Origin: Ephydatia muelleri
Taxonomy: Eukaryota; Porifera; Demospongiae; Spongillida; Spongillidae
Assembly: GCA_013339895.1 (NCBI GenBank)
Contig: JABACO010000017.1
Coordinates: 1,134,951-1,198,950, forward strand
DNA length: 64,000 nt
Direction of reading: 5' to 3'
A program made the position numbers and the translations under genes. Shown here in pieces: positions 62,938 to 64,000 of the stretch (positions are counted from its first letter, which is position 1; each line of letters opens with the position of its first letter). The notes under the pieces are model-generated. The model searched no databases, was not told where the DNA came from, and saw only the letters and a program-made list of their open reading frames with translations.

Positions 62938-63286
62938 TACACACACCCACACACGTACGCACGCACTGTACATCTAGGACAGCACGCAGGACTTCACACG
63001 TCAGCATGCTCCCTCGCTCGACCAGAGCAGTTCCCCCCCGACTCCTACATTAACCGACTGCAGCAACTCCTAGGTACCTATCATTACCACGCCTACCAAA
63101 GGTTTTGAAAACAATTTGTATGCTAACGCAGCTCACACTAATTCACATCTCTGGTTTGTATCCGTTAATGCAAAAGCAAATGGACATATACATAGCCTTC
63201 GATCAAGAGGCGTAATTGTGCTAACTAACCTGCTGAGCCACAGGGTCCAAGATATAATGAATCGTCTTTGTGTGAAAGGCCGGCAT
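43326..63286 (-). CDS. VCL: Vinculin (21 exons) with a single central repeat
   Basis: An actin-binding adaptor of integrin and cadherin adhesions. Exons: 63286-63230, 57682-57575, 56904-56733, 56455-56358, 55444-55292, 54766-54668, 54252-54059, 53034-52862, 51990-51828, 51473-51322, 51143-51078, 50500-50389, 49961-49897, 48314-48179, 47814-47723, 47346-47259, 45368-45265, 44781-44672, 44597-44465, 43913-43823, 43498-43326. The start MPAFHTKTIHYILDPVAQQ and the head motifs LLLTFDQGEVRKIVKSC, TFTKNLSPGITSM and EIIRVLQLTSQEE match the talin-binding D1 domain. A Pro-rich hinge (HHNPPPPPPPPP, EVPPRPPSPEL) precedes the actin-binding tail (LPTISTQLKIIAAVKATRQG, ATEMLTDNAQNLMQAVSE). Length is 845 residues against 1066 in vertebrates. 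The shortfall falls between the D1 head and the later bundles, equal to two of the three roughly 110-residue repeats. One surplus G at 54756-54758 breaks exon 6. Intron 3 is best read as GC-AG. Confidence 0.93.
44060..44464. repeat. 45-bp minisatellite derived from a vinculin 5' splice junction
   Basis: About eight units of CCTCAGGAGGCTGTCACTCG followed by CTCTCTTCCCTCC-type sequence. On the gene strand each unit reads GGGAAGAGAGCGAGTGACAG, matching the exon 19 junction GATGAAGAGA|GTGAGTGACAG. One unit (about 44141-44158) keeps the full GTGAGT. Confidence 0.85.
45020..45250. repeat. C/T-rich low-complexity tract
   Basis: Pyrimidine-rich on the plus strand, lying downstream of the donor of the second Pro-rich exon. 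No gene on either strand beyond the vinculin exon. Confidence 0.6.
46330..46480. repeat. CA-rich minisatellite in a vinculin intron
   Basis: Units of CACACCTATGCACATG and CACACACACACCTATG are reiterated about nine times. Confidence 0.85.
48375..48925. repeat. GT-rich arrays in vinculin intron 13
   Basis: (GT)n stretches with CT interruptions to about 48525, then a regular TGTGTGTGGTTGTGTGGTTT array to 48925. Downstream GT-rich sequence (about 49040-49120) is degenerate. Confidence 0.9.
49862..49892. repeat. Poly(C) plus (TC)n at a vinculin splice donor
   Basis: An 18-20 base C run then (TC)n directly adjoin the exon 13 donor on the opposite strand (CAG|GTGAGAGAGAG). Confidence 0.85.
50515..50960. 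repeat. 21-bp minisatellite before vinculin exon 12
   Basis: About 20 units of GGCATTATATGGAGCCATGA and GGGCACTATATGGAGCC variants. They begin 15 bases outside the exon 12 acceptor. Because 21 is a multiple of three, all frames stay open across it; these frames are not genes. Confidence 0.95.
51480..51695. repeat. Polypurine array abutting the vinculin exon 10 acceptor
   Basis: GGGAGGGGGAGGGAAGGAGG-type repeats on the plus strand give a pyrimidine tract of about 215 bases directly before the minus-strand acceptor CTTCAG at 51474. Confidence 0.9.
52000..52405. repeat. Polypurine minisatellite at the vinculin exon 9 acceptor
   Basis: A regular GGAGGGAGAGAAGGGAGGAG array, unit 15 bases, flanked by less regular GA-rich sequence. 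It lies directly upstream, in gene sense, of the exon 9 acceptor. Confidence 0.95.
52480..52861. other. Unremarkable part of vinculin intron 8
   Basis: AT-rich intron sequence with a short direct repeat (AATGCATCAATGTGTATTC and AATGCATCGATGTGTATTC, near 52491 and 52521). Confidence 0.5.
54262..54560. repeat. Polypurine array at the vinculin exon 7 acceptor
   Basis: GGAGGAGAAGGAAGGGAGGA-type repeats with GAGAATAGAGGAGG variants begin ten bases outside the acceptor at 54253. They read as C/T-rich on the gene strand. Confidence 0.9.
54771..54786. repeat. Poly(G) tract at the vinculin exon 6 acceptor
   Basis: About 17 G directly adjoin the acceptor (CCCCCCCAG|GTCAAG on the minus strand). Such a tract is a likely source of error in the neighbouring exon. 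Confidence 0.85.
54924..55200. mobile_element. MITE, family A copy
   Basis: Starts ATGGGATCATTTCCGCGAAA and ends GTCCCTTTTCGCGGAAACGA plus TCCCATAT, an almost perfect inverted repeat of about 27 bases. The core is shared with the other copies; it also carries an internal (TTG)n stretch. It lies in vinculin intron 5. Confidence 0.92.
55450..55905. repeat. Polypurine array at the vinculin exon 5 acceptor
   Basis: About 450 bases of GGAGGAGAAAGAGGGGAGGA-type sequence, beginning a few bases outside the acceptor CTCACCAG at 55445. Confidence 0.9.
56155..56350. repeat. 19-bp minisatellite at the vinculin exon 4 donor
   Basis: About ten units of CCCTGCCCCTCCCCCACCT on the plus strand, ending eight bases from the exon 4 donor (AAG|GTATGG in gene sense). 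Confidence 0.95.
56460..56545. repeat. GGAGAGGA repeats at the vinculin exon 4 acceptor
   Basis: A short GGGGAGAGGAGAGGA array beginning five bases outside the exon; C/T-rich in gene sense. Confidence 0.85.
56925..57290. repeat. 18-bp minisatellite in vinculin intron 2
   Basis: About 20 units of the type GGGGAACCATGGGAACAG, with CCAAG and AATAG variants. Frames are open on both strands because the unit is near a multiple of three; they are not genes. Confidence 0.95.
57690..57707. repeat. Poly(G) tract at the vinculin exon 2 acceptor
   Basis: An uninterrupted G run of about 21 bases, giving CCCCCCCCACAG|GTGTCC on the gene strand. Confidence 0.85.
57822..57915. repeat. (CT)n microsatellite in vinculin intron 1
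   Basis: A CT dinucleotide array with one GTT interruption. Confidence 0.95.
58229..58312. repeat. (CA)n microsatellite in vinculin intron 1
   Basis: About 84 bases of uninterrupted CA. Confidence 0.95.
59026..59092. repeat. (TATG)n tetranucleotide array
   Basis: About 16 TATG units with a GCATGCATG tail, in vinculin intron 1. Confidence 0.95.
59266..59295. repeat. Poly(C) tract, 30 bases
   Basis: An uninterrupted C run in vinculin intron 1. Confidence 0.95.
60620..60845. repeat. 24-bp tandem repeat with TGATCA palindromes
   Basis: About nine units of ATCAACTGATCACAGCAACATG, some shortened to AGCACAGCAACATG. There are no unique spacers, so it is a minisatellite and not a CRISPR array. Confidence 0.9.
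60965..61590. repeat. Polypurine GGGAGAAGGGGAGA array
   Basis: About 620 bases of AGAAGGGGAGAGGG-type repeats in vinculin intron 1. Open frames on both strands are low-complexity shadows. Confidence 0.95.
62046..62117 (+). pseudogene. LINE-type reverse transcriptase tail scrap
   Basis: The frame reads WLRWRLAFSLLRSSVMCIRG followed by ARS. It is a variant of the RARL-FAILRA-LCIRGSR signature found at 36720-36790. It lies in vinculin intron 1; about 24 residues are recognisable. Confidence 0.5.
62850..62965. repeat. Imperfect (CA)n microsatellite
   Basis: ACACACACGC and ACACACATGC repeats in vinculin intron 1, about 265 bases past exon 1. Confidence 0.9.
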
Positions 63287-63376
63287 AGTTATGCAAATCT
63301 CATAAGTTTTTTGAACTGTCTTACTTAAAAAAAGTTATGCATTTTATATTGTAATCAAGGTTTCCGGTTAATTTTG

Positions 63377-63561
63377 TCACGTGATAGATTAATTAACGCT
63401 AGGTGTTTGCGGTGTGTGCTTCCCCGGGTGGATTGCTCGCTGGTTGCCACAATTGTGCCGAGGATGGCTCGTACTTCCTTAACCGACATCAATGAGATGA
63501 ACAAGCATATCGGGGGAGGGCAACATTGGGGAAACACACGTGCGCGGACCAGTCACGTGAC
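63377..63561 (-). promoter_or_regulatory. Candidate vinculin promoter with paired GTCACGTGA sites
   Basis: The extended E-box palindrome GTCACGTGA occurs at 63377-63385 and again at about 63554-63562. These are 90 and 270 bases upstream of the vinculin start codon in gene sense. This core is bound by USF/MITF-TFE-type bHLH-zip factors in animals. The role here is inferred from position only. Confidence 0.4.
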
Positions 63562-63562
63562 G

Positions 63563-64000
63563 GATACTCGTGTGTTGATTAAGTTAGAATAAATTTCTTT
63601 TATTTTCTTTTTTTTGCCAACATTTATTTCCTGTGTGGCTCAGGCAGCAATCAAGGAAGTTAGTAATTGTGATCTATTCATAACTTAAGTTCAAGTGGTT
63701 AGTGAGTACTCGATGTGTCACCAGTACATGCACTTGTGTTGGTATTTTAGAAGCAGGCAGTCTCCGGCGAATGAGGAGTTCCTAGAAGTGGTCTAGATGG
63801 AGAGTCAGGCTAAAACAGGTGCGTGTTTGTGTTATGTCGTGTTGTGTGCGACACATATACACACAAACAGATGCACAGATACACATTCGAAAACTTATTG
63901 ACGTTTGCACCTTCCTGGGAGGTACATACTTGTAAACAGTTGCAACAGTGATCGGGTCTCGATCATCGTACGCTATTCATGAGACATGTAATATACCTTG
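63563..64000. other. No recognised gene
   Basis: Upstream flank of vinculin. No convincing exon or repeat was recognised up to the window end. Confidence 0.5.

Overview
This is a stretch of animal nuclear DNA. Every recognisable gene is split by spliceosomal introns or is a short eukaryotic gene. The gene set (ribosomal protein L15, a NUPR1-like protein, FAN1 nuclease, a dispanin/CD225 membrane protein, a CARD-like protein and vinculin) is metazoan. Tightly spaced genes, tens of kilobases of micro- and minisatellite in introns, and a vinculin with only one central repeat fit an early-branching animal such as a sponge. That placement is inference; the sequence does not prove it. I saw no tRNA, rRNA, CRISPR or prokaryotic signal.

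Layout. 1-2999 is a near-identical second copy of 7105-10100, followed by exactly 1000 N (3001-4000); this looks like an assembly duplication. 4001-5515 holds no recognised gene. RPL15 lies on the minus strand (5640-6333, with a TOP-type start near 6468). A palindromic cluster (6967-7158) separates it from the plus-strand pair NUPR1-like (7600-7848) and FAN1 (14 exons, 8188-23412). A dispanin gene follows (25973-29889, plus strand). 30-41 kb is a repeat-rich zone: MITE-like elements, a degraded LINE-type reverse transcriptase tail, a BEL/Pao integrase scrap, and an old segmental copy of the FAN1 3' region carrying two catalytic-domain exons (37765-41090). The rest is two minus-strand genes in tandem: vinculin (21 exons, 63286 down to 43326) and, 121 bp beyond its stop codon, a CARD-like coiled-coil protein (43204 down to 41312).

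FAN1 (13 introns), vinculin (20 introns) and most of the CARD-like gene were assembled exon by exon from splice signals, with phase checked at every junction. The models close at 692, 845 and 288 residues. Three conserved reading frames (RPL15, dispanin, vinculin) each need one extra base removed. All three are small G/C-run insertions, so sequence error is the simplest explanation. The most unusual structure is that several intronic minisatellites appear to have grown out of splice junctions: their units are copies of the exon end plus 5' splice site (FAN1 exon 10, vinculin exon 19), and pyrimidine-rich arrays abut many vinculin 3' splice sites.
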